From the NCBI GenBank assembly GCA_035235625.1, contig CP141147.1, positions 4,949,001 through 5,013,000 of the forward strand: 64,000 nucleotides of DNA. The letters run 5' to 3'. The notes below the pieces were generated by a model. The model made no database searches, had not been told where the DNA came from, and saw only the letters and a list, made by a program, of their open reading frames with translations. A program made the position numbers and the translations under genes. Every line of letters begins with the position of its first letter. Position 1 is the first letter of the stretch. This DNA comes from Saururus chinensis. Lineage: Eukaryota; Streptophyta; Magnoliopsida; Piperales; Saururaceae. Below, one piece after another: positions 21,908 to 36,118 of the stretch.

Positions 21908-22131
21908 CTCCATCAAATTGGTTATAAGCTTAGTTTAAAAAAAAAAAACTACTTAAGAATGTCAATATATATTGCTTAACTAATGTTGAATATTATTGTA
22001 CTAATGCACAATAATTATTTAACGTGTTTATTTGTATATGAATAAAAAATTAACCCAAAAATTACAGAAGAACATAAATATTTTATATGAAAGTCTTATC
22101 CTAGAAAACCTATTCCAATTAATATCATAGG
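21908..22131. repeat. Direct repeat, copy 1
   Basis: Nearly the same sequence recurs at 22,571-22,792, from TCCATCAAATTGGTTATAAG to the TCATAGG ending. The spacing of about 440 bp and two like-oriented ends would fit decayed LTRs of a very small element (TRIM), but there are no TG...CA ends, primer site or polypurine tract. Confidence 0.6.
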
Positions 22132-22570
22132 CCCAAAACAATAAGTAAGATCATGCGTTTTATTGAGAGTGGAACCCACAAGCCGAAAGCAAGTGAAATA
22201 ATATATAAATCAAAGGAGAGTTGTAGTATATATTTGTTTACTATTTGTTAAAATGAAATTAATCCTTCTTTATTATATTCAATTTTCTTACAAGGGGAAG
22301 CTTCGAATACATTTATCACGTGTTTGATGCACTACATATGTATATATGTATATAGGAAGATTGAAGATGAGTCTGAGCCTCTTTTCTACATGGGTTTGCA
22401 GTAGTAATGAAGATGGGACTTGGTACTGGTGGATTGTCATTGTCCTTATACTTAAACCATCGTCTAATTAATCCATAGACTTTGGTTCATTAAATATTAA
22501 ATCCCTGGAACTGATAACAACACAGTTGTTCAATTATACTTTAAACAGATTCGTCTTAGAAAAGATATGA

Positions 22571-22792
22571 GTCCATCAAATTGGTTATAAGCTTAGTTTT
22601 TTAAAAAACTACTTAAGAATGTCAATATATATTGCTTAACTAATGTTGAATATTATTGTACTAATGCACAATATTTGTTTAACATGTTTATTTGTATATG
22701 AATAAAAAATTAACTAGAAAATTACACAAGAACCTAAACATTTTATATGAAAGTCTTATCCAAGAAAACCTATTCCGATTAATGTCATAGGC
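22571..22792. repeat. Direct repeat, copy 2
   Basis: Second copy of 21,908-22,131, differing by scattered substitutions and one short poly-A change. The break at the right end (CATAGG then CCGCTTG) is sharp. Confidence 0.6.
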
Positions 22793-22819
22793 CGCTTGAT
22801 TCAATTGGGGGTCTAAGGC

Positions 22820-23779
22820 AAATCTTAAATAAATTATTTTAATAATGTATTTGTCTCATATTAATGACTCCGTTTAAAAAAAGAATTTTATTTAATAAAA
22901 TCTACACTTAAGAAAATTAAAAATATATTTATAAAAGGCTATTAATATATGGAAATCTTTTTCCAAATTTAACTATACTTTTATGTAGTATTTTGATTAA
23001 ATAATGATCTTTAAGTTTTTCATACTTCTCATATTCGTATTGAAAGTTATATTCTCTATTCATTATGTGTGATCGAGTTAATTTATCTACTCGTTATTGT
23101 TTTTCATATCTAGACTCATATATATGTATAACATACTTTTTTACTGTAAAAATATTTTCAAACAAAGGAAACACCTTAAACTTCAATTCTGTGCTCACAA
23201 GAAAAAATAGTATAAATCCAGCAAGGGTGAGAGAGATAGAATAATTGATTTCTTGGAAAAAACAAATGGAGTGTTCTTTTGATTCTTGGAGTTAAAAGAA
23301 ACTTGAGATATTTGTGTGAAAGGAGCTTGATTTAGTAGGTTTTTATTAGCTTAGAAAAAATTAAGGTAGCCTTTGTATGGTAGGCAACGTTTAGGAAACA
23401 AGAAGATAATGCCCATGAGGAGAACTAAAAAAGGAATATTAAAATATATTGTGTCAACTTGCACATTTCCATAATTTTAATATAATGTATTGGCACATAA
23501 GGTAAGTTTCTCTATATGCGTTTGGTACCACATTTAGGTGTAATGTTAATTTATTTTAACAAGCTGTATTGTAGAAATGCATATGCATTTTCCATGTTAA
23601 AAAAAATGAGTGTTGCATTTCAGTGGGGCTTTCAGCAACTTAGGTTAGAGGAAAATGTTCACTACACAAAATTAGATACAAAGTTCATGTTTCTATACTA
23701 TTGAATCCATCAAAGTATTAAAATTATAGTGCACAAGTGTCTGTGATTCCGTAGTCAAGTTATTTTGTAGCATCTAGGG
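22820..23779. repeat. About 0.95-kb segmental duplication, copy 1
   Basis: Co-linear with 24,028-24,964. Shared blocks include AAATCTTAAATAAATTA, GAGCTTGATTTAGTAGGTTT, GTTGCATTTCAGTGGGG and ACAAAGTTCATGTTTCTAT. A third partial copy covers only the last 200 bp at 26,611-26,813. Short frames inside (23,516-23,704) match no family I know. Confidence 0.65.
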
Positions 23780-24027
23780 CAGGACTTAACTGCTACTCCA
23801 GTTCTAACTTCTAACATGAGTGGTATGGCATATCACTTATTGTAATTTACTAGGTGTAATTATGGTTTGGTAGAGGTTTGGGTTCTATAACTGTCATGGT
23901 TGCTTTATATGTTTTTTTTGTTGAAATATGGTTCTTGACAATTACTCTGAATTCTTTTTCCATATTTATATATATTTATGTTCGTCGATTAATGAAATTT
24001 ATCTTGATTCTTATTTCTTATTTACAC

Positions 24028-24964
24028 AAATCTTAAATAAATTACTTTGATACACTCTTTGTCCCATATTAATGTCTGCATAAAAAAAAAATTTAATTTT
24101 CAAAACCTACACTTAAGAAAAAAAATGCCTTCATAAAAGGCTATTAATATAGGGCAAACGTTTTCTGAATTTAACTATAATATTATATAGTATTTTGATT
24201 AAATAATGATCTTTAAGCTTTTGATACTTCTCATATTTGTATTCAAATTTATATCCTCTATTCATTATTTTTGTGATTGAGTTAATTTGTCTACTAGTTT
24301 ATGCTTTTCATACCCACACTGATATGTACGTTTAGTAGTCTTTTTTACTGTAAAAGTATTTTCAAGCAAAGGAAACACCTTAAAATTCAATTCTATGCTT
24401 ACAAGAAAAATTAGTATAAATCCAGCAAGGGTGAGAGGTTGAGTTGGTTGTTTTGTTAAAATAAATAGAGTGTTCTCTTAATCATTGGAGTTAAAAAAAA
24501 TTTGAGAAAGTTGTGTGAAAGGAGCTTGATTTAGTAGGTTTTTATTGGCTTCAAAAAAATTAAGGTAGACTTTGTATGGTAGGCAAAATATAGGAAACAA
24601 GAAGATAATCCTGATAAGGAGAACTAAAAAAGAAATATTAAATTATATTGTGTCAACTTGCATATTTTCATAATGTTAATATATTGTATTGGGAGATAAG
24701 GTATGTTTCTCTATATGCATTTGGTAGCCACGTTTAGGTCTAATGTTAATTTATTTTAACAATATGTACTAAGGAAATATAAATGCATTTCCTATAGAAA
24801 AATTGGGTGTTGCATTTTAGTGGGGACTTCTGCAACTTAGGTTAGCGGAAAAGGTTTACTATGCAAAATTGGATACAAAGTTCATGTTTCTATGCTATTG
24901 AATCCATTGAAGTATTAATATTATATTCCACAATCAACTTATTTTCTAGCATGTAGCTCAAGGG
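24028..24964. repeat. About 0.95-kb segmental duplication, copy 2
   Basis: Direct partner of 22,820-23,779, with small insertions and deletions that break any frame shared with copy 1. This argues against a protein-coding role. Confidence 0.65.
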
Positions 24965-26600
24965 CATAGGTTTGAAATAAAATTATTTACCATCTTTAAA
25001 CAAGCTTTGATATACTTAGAAACTTGACTATAATTAAATAATACTATAGAGCAAATAAGAATTATGATGTTTTCAAGGAACTTAAAAATAAAGAAATGAA
25101 GACAATTCTCACTACAAAACAAAGCGTCCAAAGATTGTATTTTGACTTTTTACTACTTGAGTATGAGAACTATACAAATCACAAAAAACTAATTTTTTTA
25201 TAATTATTTTTCTAAAATAATGTAAATTTTGTATGCTAAATTTGCACAGGGTTTGCTTTATAACACTAGCTAATATCGCGTGTGTCTAATATACATAAAC
25301 TATGTTTTCGCAATAAAGAAGTTTAGACATTAAATTATTCAATCTATAGGAGTTGAACCCTTAAACATGATGGATTAAAAGCCCAAATAAAAATAACTAC
25401 TCTTAGCTATAAGTATACGATAGTTAAAGAATTCACTTATTAAAAAGGGCAAATAAAAAATGATTACTTGAATAGTTAGTAATCATTTCCAATTGTAATA
25501 ACAAATATTATTAAATAGTTGTTAAATTTTATTTTTATTATCAATGTAAATAAATGCTATAACACGTGATAAAAGTTAAGAAACGAAAAGGGTAAACTAG
25601 ACACTAAGTTTGGGAATACAAAGAAGGTACTGGCGTTCACCTTGCGACGTTGTTGGATACTTAAGGCATTGAGCACTAAGTGTTAGTATAAGTCCCGAGT
25701 GTAAGTTCATTTAACTATAGAAAGGAAGTTCACGATATAAAAAAAAGATGATGGTTTTTCTTCTCCCTCAACCTTAGGGGTTTGTTGTATTTAGGCCCTC
25801 TATTCAGGTTCAATCAAGTTTATAGTCTTAAAAGAGATATAACTCCTACACAATGCGTGTGAATGAGTGGGGTTTCAATAAAAATGGTACGTTGAGTTTT
25901 TCAACTGCATGGCTTCATCAGCCAATGTAAGTGTTAGTTTTGTGGCATAGATGAAGTTGATAAGAGTATGAAGGTTCTTTATAGAGTGGTAAACAATAAG
26001 AAGTTCTTTGATGTTGTCACAACATTGGTATGACATTTCACTTAGGAAATAAATGAATGGGTCATGAATGATTATTTATGAATTTGTTTACTACTATAAT
26101 GATAGTGTAAATGATAAAAGGAACCTTCGTGGTGTCGCGGTTAGATTAGTATGACATTCACCTTAAAAATAATAGAATGCACTTAAAATCTAGGTGGAAC
26201 AGATACTTTGGATGAGTGAGCTTCTTTTGGGTAATTGTTAGGTATGGCGAGGACGTTAGTTTTGTGCCACTTATCATGTAATATTTTCTTTATTCAACAG
26301 ATTATTATTAGACTTATGTGTAAAGTATTATAGGCACGTTAATGTCTATTTGTTTTCAATTGGTTTTTATTATGATTCTCATAAATGTACTGTCATAGGA
26401 CATGCTAGTTTATGTTGTGGTTGGGTATACTTAATATTATATTATGATTTGGTATTTGTACGGCATGAAATCTTGACAAATGTTTAACAATGTGTGTGTG
26501 CTTTATATTTTCACCAAAATGGCACGAATTTGGATGTTCATATAATATAAGATACACAAAGGACATTTACCTACCAAATAGTCACTTATACTATGTTAAA
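24965..26600. other. Intergenic, nothing recognised
   Basis: AT-rich sequence without a supportable gene or element end. Confidence 0.45.
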
Positions 26601-26610
26601 AATAAAGTTC

Positions 26611-26813
26611 ATGCATTTTCTTATAGAAAAATTGGGTGTTGCATTTTAGTGGGGCCTTTGGCAACATAGGGTAGCGAAAAAGATTAAGTATGCAAAAATG
26701 GATACAAAGTTCATGTTTTTGTACTATTGAATCCACTGAAGTATTAAAATTATATTGCAGAAATGTCCATGATTCCACAATCAACTTATATTGTAGCATG
26801 TAGCTCAAAGAAG
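26611..26813. repeat. Third, partial copy of the 22.8/24.0-kb duplication
   Basis: Shares GAAAAATTGGGTGTTGCATT, AAGTTCATGTTTTTGTAC and TAGCATGTAGCTCAA with the right ends of the two longer copies, in the same orientation. Confidence 0.6.
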
Positions 26814-26822
26814 TGGGGTTGT

Positions 26823-27565
26823 TGTGGATTAGCCTTGAATAAATCCATTGAACTAAAGACCTCCCATATTAGATTTGTCATGTTTACATGCCATACGCGC
26901 CGACCACAATGACAACTCTCTGTAAAATATCGATATAAAAAAGAAAGTGAATAAATGAAATATATTTTATGTGATTCGTGTAATAAAAACAAGGAAAGAT
27001 TAGACACCTGCATATGGATTACCAAGGCTTGAGACAAACCCGTGCTTTGTGAGCTAAGACGTAATTGTTACCATTGGTCCTTGATTCCCCCTACTCCCAT
27101 AGCAGAAAACTTCATAAACCTACTAGTTTGAATCATATAAAATTGATAATCTATTGATCATCACATGACTATAATCCTGTCAAGCCAACGATATTTTAAA
27201 TAGCAATAAATAAGCTACACTAATTTTTTTTTGTACTTGCTCATATTCATTTTTTTTATTAAAAAACTATGAATAATTGTGGATTAGCCTTGAGTAAATC
27301 CATTGATCTGAAGACCTCGCATATTGGATTTGTCATGTTCACATGGTATACACAACCACCACAATGAGAACTCTATGTAACCATTAAGGTAAAAAGTAAA
27401 AAATACCGATATAAAAAAGTAAGTGTATAAAGGAAATATATTCTATGTAATTCATGTAATAAAAACAAGGAAAAATTGGACACCTGCATATGGATTACCA
27501 GTCTTGAGACAAACGCGTGCTTTGTAAGTTGAGACCTAACTGTTACCATTGGTCCTACACAACCC
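26823..27565. repeat. Pair of direct repeats, about 250-280 bp each
   Basis: 26,823-27,070 and 27,277-27,565 share GTGGATTAGCCTTGA(A/G)TAAATCCATTGA, GACCTC(C/G)CATATT(A/G)GATTTGTCATGTT and ACACCTGCATATGGATTACCA. The minus strands give related short frames (27,037-26,786 and 27,567-27,373), but with different disruptions and no recognised family. Confidence 0.6.
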
Positions 27566-27569
27566 ATCA

Positions 27570-29740
27570 GTGGTAATTATTTCTTAATATCTTTGCCGAC
27601 ATTGGTCGTGAACTGCATATAAAAAATATAAATTGTGTCATTCAAATTTGATGACTATTTTTTGAATTGGTCAAAAACCATTCTTATATGACTTATTTTT
27701 GCTTATTATATTCTAAATATAGAGTGTAGCTCATAAAATAGTAATTAGGATTATTTGATCATAATCATTAATTGAACCCAATATTATTTTTTTATGCTCA
27801 CTTACAAAATTTTTTGGTCTGTTTGGCATTTATGATGGAAATTAAAGTTGAGAAAACAAAGGAACGTAAATCCAATATTTAATTGGACGACATTAGTTCC
27901 TTTATTATTTTTTACATCGTATGTATATAGTCTACATATTTATATGAGCTTATTTATGGTAGCAAATCAAAAGGTGAATAAATAGAAAGGGTTTCAAAAC
28001 CTTACTTTAAAATAAATTGATAACGGTCATTGTTAATGAGATACAAATATGGAAATTTCTTTTGTTAGTAGTTATGCAAATACTGTCATTAAAAGGGACG
28101 TGATGATAGTGGGTTCTTTATTTTAGACAAATTACCTTAAATTGAATTTCTTATCTTAATTCTTATTACTCATGTATGTAAACATGTGACTATTTAAGGA
28201 AAATAATAGATATGCTACCTAATTTGAGTGTCTTACTTGTTCTAGCTATTAATTACGTGAATTAATATGGGACTGTATCTAATTAGCCATTCTACGTGAT
28301 TCATATACTTATTTTATATTTGAATATATTTCATTTTATTCTATAAATATTACTAAGAAAATATGTATAAATACATAATACGAAATCATTCATTTGCCTT
28401 AAAATCGATAACTCAGTATATTGAATGCCATATGTGCCTTGATTGACTCGATATCTGTGTTTTTAGAAAGAACTGGTGAGTACATGTGTCTTGTTAATTT
28501 TTTTTTTGTTGAATTTTATTATCTTCAAGGTTTCCACCCTATATGACTGAATTTTAATTCCATTTTTCATGCACGTTTGCATGTGAATGATTTGCTTATC
28601 TTGTAATTATATTCTAATTATGCATGGTGTTTATTTCCCCACTATTAGATATTATGTGGGTGGAGTTAGGGTTATCAAAATCAAAATAAGTTGATGATGC
28701 TGAACAAGTCAAATAGGAAGCATTAGCATTTGTGCGCTTTAGCCTTATCTCTCTAATTTTTTACAAATATATAACATGAATTGCTTAATGGGCTTATTAT
28801 TTTCATTGCATTGATAGCCATGTGAAATGTGTAAATGTTGTTAGGTAGCCCTTCTTTTGGGAAATTGTAGAAATTCAGCAGATGGAGCTTTGTTTATCAT
28901 TTAATTCAGTACCAATTCAACTATTTTACCTAGGGCCTCAATTTTTCCAGAGGGGCTTTAGGGAACTCATTGATAAAATACTTAGATTTACAAATAATCT
29001 TAGAAGTCAACCGTGACGTGGGAAAGATCCCATAATCATTTTTACTAAGAAGAAGAACTAAAATTGCATCTAGTTGGTATGATAGACTGAGAATTACTTT
29101 TGTTTATACTGTAGGAAAAGTTGAAGAAAGAACAGGTCAGGTTTTGTAACAACTCTTGAGGTGTGTTTAAATGACATCCTTCTTTTATTGTGCATGACCT
29201 CAATCGTTCATGAAGCTAGAAAATTAATTAATTTAAGTTGTTGGATGGTTAAATCGTACTTTGCTAATTAACGTCCTTACTTCCAATGATTTTTTATTAA
29301 AACGATTTGTGTTTTGTTGTGCATTACTTTGGCTATATCAGATTTTGGTCATATAATAGTTTACAATAGCAATTTCGTGGGAATTCCAAACATGTAGAAC
29401 AAATTTTGAACATACCACTTTGTTTGTTTTGGATGACCTACGATTGCGAAAAACATGATCAAAAGAAAGATCGCTTATGTTAAATAATGGATACTTTTTA
29501 TCATATTCTTTTATCAGCTTGCATAAAAGTAATATAGTGACCAATTATATGTGTTTATATGTTGTATGCTTTCATACTAATATCTTAAGAACGTATATTA
29601 ACAAAAAAAAAGGAAAACAAAAACATTTTCCATCAATATTAAGTGTCTTGATGATTGATGGAATATTTTTTTTTCAGATTTTCTATATATGAAATTACTT
29701 TAGGCTTGTACCATTAGGTTGATTTTTAGTCATTTGTACA
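27570..29740. other. Intergenic, nothing recognised
   Basis: AT-rich sequence, short frames only. No repeat partner noticed within the window. Confidence 0.45.
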
Positions 29741-29743
29741 TTA

Positions 29744-30278
29744 TTCAATATAGATTCTAGGATATTAAATAAAACCATTTCTAGAATAATTTTTTATTTA
29801 TTTGTTTTATTCTTTATTGTCTTTTATTAACTACAATATTCTTAAGCAAATATATTATGTAACTGAAAGATTTGTGGCGCTTTTTATGTGAACTTTGGTT
29901 GAAATAAGTGAGGCAAAGAGGATTGTGTGCAAAGAGGTCAGATTTTCTAAGAATATAGCTCACACTTATATGATAGTCTCTCCCATCCGAGATAAGTTGC
30001 TCCATTTAGTTTCTGACAATAAATAAAAATTATTTATTTTCTAAAACCAAATGAAGCTACTAATTTGGGACAAAGCGAGCAAGATACTTTTGGTAGAAAG
30101 AATAAAGCAGCATCATCTGCTATATATTTATATATATATATATAGACACACACATGCACGCACATGTCATAATTTAACATACCCATGATATTGCCGAAAT
30201 TGGTGTAATGTATTGATGTTGGTCTTAACATTTTTTTAATGAGTTTAGTGGTTCGATTATATTATATCATATTAATCA
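29744..30278. repeat. Tandem duplication upstream of the F-box pseudogene, copy 1
   Basis: Aligns with 30,279-30,758. Shared blocks include ATATTAAATAAAACCATTTC, TTTTATTGTCTTTTATTAAC, TGTATTGATGTTGGTCTTAA and AATGAGTTTAGTGGTTCGAT. Its (TA)n is short (about 30,119-30,143) and followed by CACACACATGCACGCACATG. Confidence 0.65.
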
Positions 30279-30758
<480 letters not shown>

Positions 30759-30792
30759 AATGACTTCATTTTGTTTTTTGTTTTAGGTTACA

Positions 30793-31961
30793 ATGGACCA
30801 AGTCTTATTGTATTTGAAACAAACTGAATGTGGAAATTACTTTTCCACGTGGTCTTTGTTAGAAACACTTACTCTTCAGATTTTGTTGAGAGCAGTAGGA
30901 TTTAATTTTAAGCATTGTACGATGGTTTGCAAAGGTTGGAGATGTGCTATGTGCACTTCCAATTTTATTGTTGAGTGGTGTTCTACTAATCATCAAACAT
31001 ATGGTTATTTCCTTCAATGATTAACCCATATGCAGGTGTTTCGAAGTTACCTTCCATTTCACCCTTCACTTGCAATAGATACTAATTTGGAATTATTTTT
31101 TCCTGAAGACATGATTTTTTTGGCAACCTCTCTCAGTGGGTTGGTTCTCTATAAAAATGATGCTCAACGCACAGATAGGTACTACATTGTTCGACCAATG
31201 GTTGGAGATTGGGTTCTTATTCCAAGTCCTAGATTGAAGTATATGTCAATTGCTTATGCTATTATGAAAAATCATATAAATGACCACCATTATAAGATGT
31301 TCAAATTATGTTTATCTGACAAGCATGACAATTATCTTATCGAAGTGTTTAGCTCTGATAGTTGGGGATAGAAACATATTGGTGAATCAAACATAGAGAA
31401 TTTCTCATCAATTAGATCAGAACCACCCATATGTGTAGGTAAGTATGTGCACTTGCTTATAGATGAAACGGAGGTTTTTGTTTTTGACATGGACACCTGT
31501 GATTGTGCTAATATTGAACTACCTACCAATGTCATAAGAATTGCTAGGAATCAGATTTTGGTTTTAGCTAGCCGTGAGGGATGTCTTGACCTTGTCCTCT
31601 TATTGGAGGGATCATGAATGTTTATACATTGGATTGTTGGGAAAAATCGGTTTGGGCTGAAGTTCTGAGTTTTCCTATATCAGATTTAGTCCCCAAGAAT
31701 GCTGAAATAAATAGTATTCTATACCACTCATTTGACGTATTCGTTTTGGTTACAAAAAAAGAGGCCTTCTTTTGTGATGTAATTCATAGAAGCATTAGAA
31801 CTATGAAACTAGAGTATTCTTTCTGTGAGCCTGGTATTATGCTTTTCATGAGTGATTACAACATCCATCTAATTCCTTATAGAAGTGAAGATCCGACAAG
31901 CTACAATGGCAGGTGGATTGTTGAAAATCGAGTCCTTATTCGTCTCCAAGACAAGGAGTAG
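30793..31961 (+). pseudogene. F-box protein pseudogene
   Basis: An N-terminal F-box-like segment at about codons 20-50 (WSLLETLTLQILLRAVGF, then CKGWR) resembles the Skp1-binding motif of plant SCF ubiquitin-ligase adaptors. A long C-terminal region typical of F-box-associated domains follows (for example GDWVLIPSPRLKY, VFVFDMDTCDC, CWEKSVWAEVLSF). Full length would be about 385 codons. It is broken by in-frame stops at 31,018-31,020 and 31,369-31,371 and by a one-base shift near 31,590-31,610, after which reading continues to a stop at 31,959. A TTTTAG acceptor-like site lies just before the ATG. The substrate is unknown, and the exact F-box subfamily cannot be fixed. Confidence 0.7.
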
Positions 31962-33030
31962 ATTTGACATTTATGTGGTAGCCTGAGTTTTTTAGTGTTT
32001 CTTATGAGTATTTAGTTTCTTTCCACAACGTATGTTTCTTTTTCCATGTATGTTGAATATTAGGCAAGTACTTTACATTTATTTTGTTCTAAACACACTG
32101 GTATAATATATGATACTTTCTCTTTTATTATTTTTGATACTTATGTATCTAATTATGTGAGTTGTTACTCAATTGATATAGGAAATTGTTATTTTGTGTG
32201 CTTATTGTAGACCATGTATGTATGTGCTAATTTTTAAACTAATAGTAGATGGAACAATATCATTTTCATTTTCTTATTTATTATTCTGATTTTAATCCAT
32301 CAAAAAATGTCAGTTTATACTTAGTTTGATAAAGACTAGACTCCCATACCTTCAAATTAATGGTTTCTATTATGGAATAAACAATTGTATATGTGATTTT
32401 TTTATATTTATTAGTTATATATACAATATCCTTGTGCTAAAAATTTAGATGACTAGAAAGTGTGGCAGTCATGAAGTTGCATCCTTCCAAATATGAACTA
32501 ACAAACCGTATGTATTCCTTGAGGTAATAACAGACTGAACCAACCCACCTAGAACAAAATAATCATAATCAAAGAGCAATTGACTGGACCAACCTACAAT
32601 ATACGTAAGGGTCCCTTTGGAACTAGTCATCCATTATATAAAATTAATCCGACATCATTAATGTTTAGCGATATTTAAAAAAATGCGGCTAATAAGGTTA
32701 CTATTAATGATATTTTCAATTAAATGCCACAAAAAGTTACAATTTTCCCAAACTAAGAACTAACTTTGGAAATGTTTATTGCATAAGCTTATTATAATTT
32801 TCTCTCCTCTCTTTACTCCCCCCCCCCCCCGCCCCCTCTCTCTCTCTCTCTCTTTTCCTCTCTATTTCTCACTATCTCCTCTCATTATGCTTCTATTCTC
32901 ACCCTTCTCTTATCTCTCTCTTTTAGTATATATTACATTTTAAAATTCACAAAAAATTAAAATAATTAGGCTATGAATGAGTGAATATTTACGTACTTAT
33001 GTAATTCATTTTTCATGAAATTATAGGTAT
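31962..33030. other. Intergenic, nothing recognised
   Basis: AT-rich sequence with a C11-type run and CT repeats at about 32,818-32,860. No gene is visible. Confidence 0.5.
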
Positions 33031-33034
33031 TCTA

Positions 33035-33105
33035 CAGGGGTCAAAATTAATATTGTCCAAGACACTTTGCTACATGTGGACGGAAATGCCCTTTATTCAT
33101 ATCCC
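33035..33105 (+). repeat. Possible isolated terminus related to the 12/17.8-kb arms
   Basis: AGGGGTCAAAATTAATATTG, ACTTTGCTACATGTGGACGGAAATGCCC resembles (with many mismatches) the arm AGGGCTAAAATTAATGGC ... TTGCCATATACGGATGAAAATGTCC of the gene-capturing element. No partner end was found. Confidence 0.3.
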
Positions 33106-33396
33106 TCCTTTTCCTACACTTTTGGATGTAATCTTGGTTAGTTTTTGGGGTATATTTAATTAAGGTATGGGGTATCATTAATTAATGATTTAGGCCAAAA
33201 ACCCTACCTCACAACTACCATATAAGATCAAAATAGCGACCGACAAACATGTGCCTTTAAGGTATGGAACTAAAGGAAAATAAGATTCAGATATAAAAGG
33301 TTCTTTTCAGACGAATATCAGACTTCAATGCTCAATATGCATTTCAACATAACATATTACCAATACAATATTTAAAAAATATGATTTAATTCAAGA

Positions 33397-33398
<2 letters not shown>

Positions 33399-33443
<45 letters not shown>
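33399..33443. repeat. (TA)n microsatellite
   Basis: About 45 bp of alternating A and T. Confidence 0.9.
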
Positions 33444-33449
<6 letters not shown>

Positions 33450-34249
33450 AGTGACTGCAAGACTACAATAAATTTTAAAAAACCTAATTGAAAAATAGAA
33501 ATTATATATGCAATAATTACACTATTAGCATACTATCTTATTTCATCAAAAAGATCATTTAGGTAAACGTGCACCTCGAAAAAGCTTCATCTCGTGCAAG
33601 TGACTTTCTCGATTAGCACATTGTGCATTTTCCCCTTTGAGTGTTCTCTAAGTTGATTCAATCTCAATAGTTCTATGTGTATATTGTTCATTTCATGAAT
33701 ATAGTGTTCCCTTTTTTTTTGCAAATCTTAACAATTTTCACTTTAATCAAGGTTTATTCGTAGCTACTTTAAGCAGGAAAGATGAAGTAGTTCTTGATTT
33801 CTTCCAAAAATTTCTGCAAACATTGTTGGTAATGACTTGGGAAATGAACAGACATTTATGTTACTTATGATTAAAATTTTCTAAATGCCCACTACTTTAT
33901 GTATTTAAATACCAATGAATGTTGCATAAATAATAGAACCATAATTGGCATGGCAATAAATTATATTGAAATAAAAAATGATCTTTACTATGAACATTTG
34001 AAGGTGGGAAAATAATATAAATACCAAGTGTGCGTGGGACTAAAATACATGCTATAATTACACATTGGATTTAATAGATTGAACATTACAAATCAATTCA
34101 TCATAGTAATCATCCTATTTAACTAATAGTTTCCAATATTGGGTAATACCTATAAGTAAGTTTTAATTACTATTTTTAATGGCTTTGCAAAAGATACGAT
34201 TTGAGATAGTATGTAATGAATCCTACATTTATTTAATGCTTTGCAATTG

Positions 34250-34251
<2 letters not shown>

Positions 34252-34341
<90 letters not shown>
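34252..34341. repeat. (TA)n microsatellite, about 90 bp
   Basis: Uninterrupted TA repeat. Confidence 0.95.
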
Positions 34342-34343
<2 letters not shown>

Positions 34344-35392
34344 CATAAAAGATATTATTTCTTTAAATAGGTCTTGATTTACACCATGCACAAATGTTAT
34401 ATGTTTGAACTAATAATAGATGCATCTAACTTATTTCATAGTTTATATACATATCTAAGAATACATATGTATAGTATAACTCAAATTAATTGATAGCAAT
34501 TATAGTTTGAAAACCACAAATTCTATTAATAACGGAACTTGAATTGTTTCACCATGATCCATGATAGTCAGTTACTCAACCATTAATAGTACAAGTTGTG
34601 GGGTACAATAAATATATAATTTATGGTAATTAAATATGTACACAACTTTTCATATCCACACCCATATGATCTTCATTAGCTACGCATTTCTACAAGTTAG
34701 TAGTTTCACTCCACATGTTTGTTGATTCAATTCCCTCCATTTCTTTCAACGTCTTCTAAGAGGTATTGCAGTAAATCTCAAAATCAATCGCTTGTAGAGA
34801 ATTCGAACTTTTTATAATTTGTATGGTCCAAAGTCTTTTCTTGAAAGATCCACATAGTTAACCTATAAACGTGTGATTTGCTCAAATAATTTTGCTATTT
34901 TAAAAACCAATACTTCATTATTGGTGTATGTATCTTTTCCCCAAAGAAGTGATCTCTAAAAAAGGTGATTCCTAGATCTTCTTTTGATAACAAAACTACA
35001 CAAACAAATGCACTGAATACCGACTCGTGTTTTTTTAAGAAAAAAAACACTAGATATATATCATTGTAAATATGTAATATAATTATTTTACCGTATTCCA
35101 ATGTTTAATGTACTGGTTTAAACTTTATTATATGAAACTACTTGAAGTGCATTAGCGGTTATGGGTTTCTTTTATGTATATATATACCAAGAGTGTAGCA
35201 TTATCATTTGTTGCTTTCTATGTATTTTGAGTCTATTCAAACATGAAAATTCTACTTTCCTTTTCGGAATATTATATATATATTTTTTAAAAAAAGGGAA
35301 ATTGTAATCAAGTTAAATGTAGTTCATGTGACTTCTTAGACTATTACTTATTGACAAAATTTAGCATATCCTATTTTCATATTAAATTGTTC

Positions 35393-35394
<2 letters not shown>

Positions 35395-35443
<49 letters not shown>
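35395..35443. repeat. (TA)n microsatellite, about 49 bp
   Basis: Uninterrupted TA repeat. A minus-strand Ile-Tyr frame across it is an artefact. Confidence 0.95.
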
Positions 35444-35447
<4 letters not shown>

Positions 35448-36118
35448 TTAATATAATAATCAATTTTTAGTAAAGAAGATGTGCCCTTTGTTGAACTTAT
35501 GTTTACTTCATTCTGATGTAGTCGGCGGAGATACAATCAACTACCATCTTGTGGTCGCTATTTTTAACTACTTCGGTTAGGTACATGATACTCTTGTTTC
35601 TTCCTATATGTATCAATATATAATATGGTATTTATCCTAAGATATTAAATTAATATATAAAATTTTTTTGTTGCCTTCACATGGTTATTCTTTCACCTAA
35701 ACTTGTTACTATTTTTAGATGTTCATATGCTAATAGCAATTGCTCGTAATTACATGTAGATTAATCATTAGTATATGAAAATTGAGTAAGTCTTCTTCCT
35801 TCTCCGAAAACTGATTATTTTTTTGTTAAGCTATTCTTAGCTATATGGTTGTCCTACTTGTTATCATAGATTATATGTTCCTTCATTTTTTTTAATAGGT
35901 TACACGTTCTTTTTTTAAAATTGTAGTCTTGATTGTTACATCCACTTATATATACACACATTTGTATACATCTATTTCTATTAGCTTCATATGAAATATC
36001 AAATCGTATATTATTCCCATAATGAAAAAACAAAAACTTGATTATATATTAAGTAAATAGACTTGCCCTTTCATATACAAATGGTGTACTCATTTTTGAA
36101 ATGATATTTACATAAAAC

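Larger units (their letters stand above)
33444..36118. other. Intergenic, AT-rich, microsatellites only
   Basis: Contains (TA)n runs at 34,252-34,341 and 35,395-35,443 and otherwise no recognisable feature. The 5' end of the Helitron should lie here or just upstream, but no convincing 5'-TC terminus could be fixed by eye. Confidence 0.45.

Noticed and set aside
21908..22792. Possible tiny LTR (TRIM) element
   Set aside because: Direct repeats without TG...CA ends, primer-binding site, polypurine tract or target duplication; left as a plain direct repeat.
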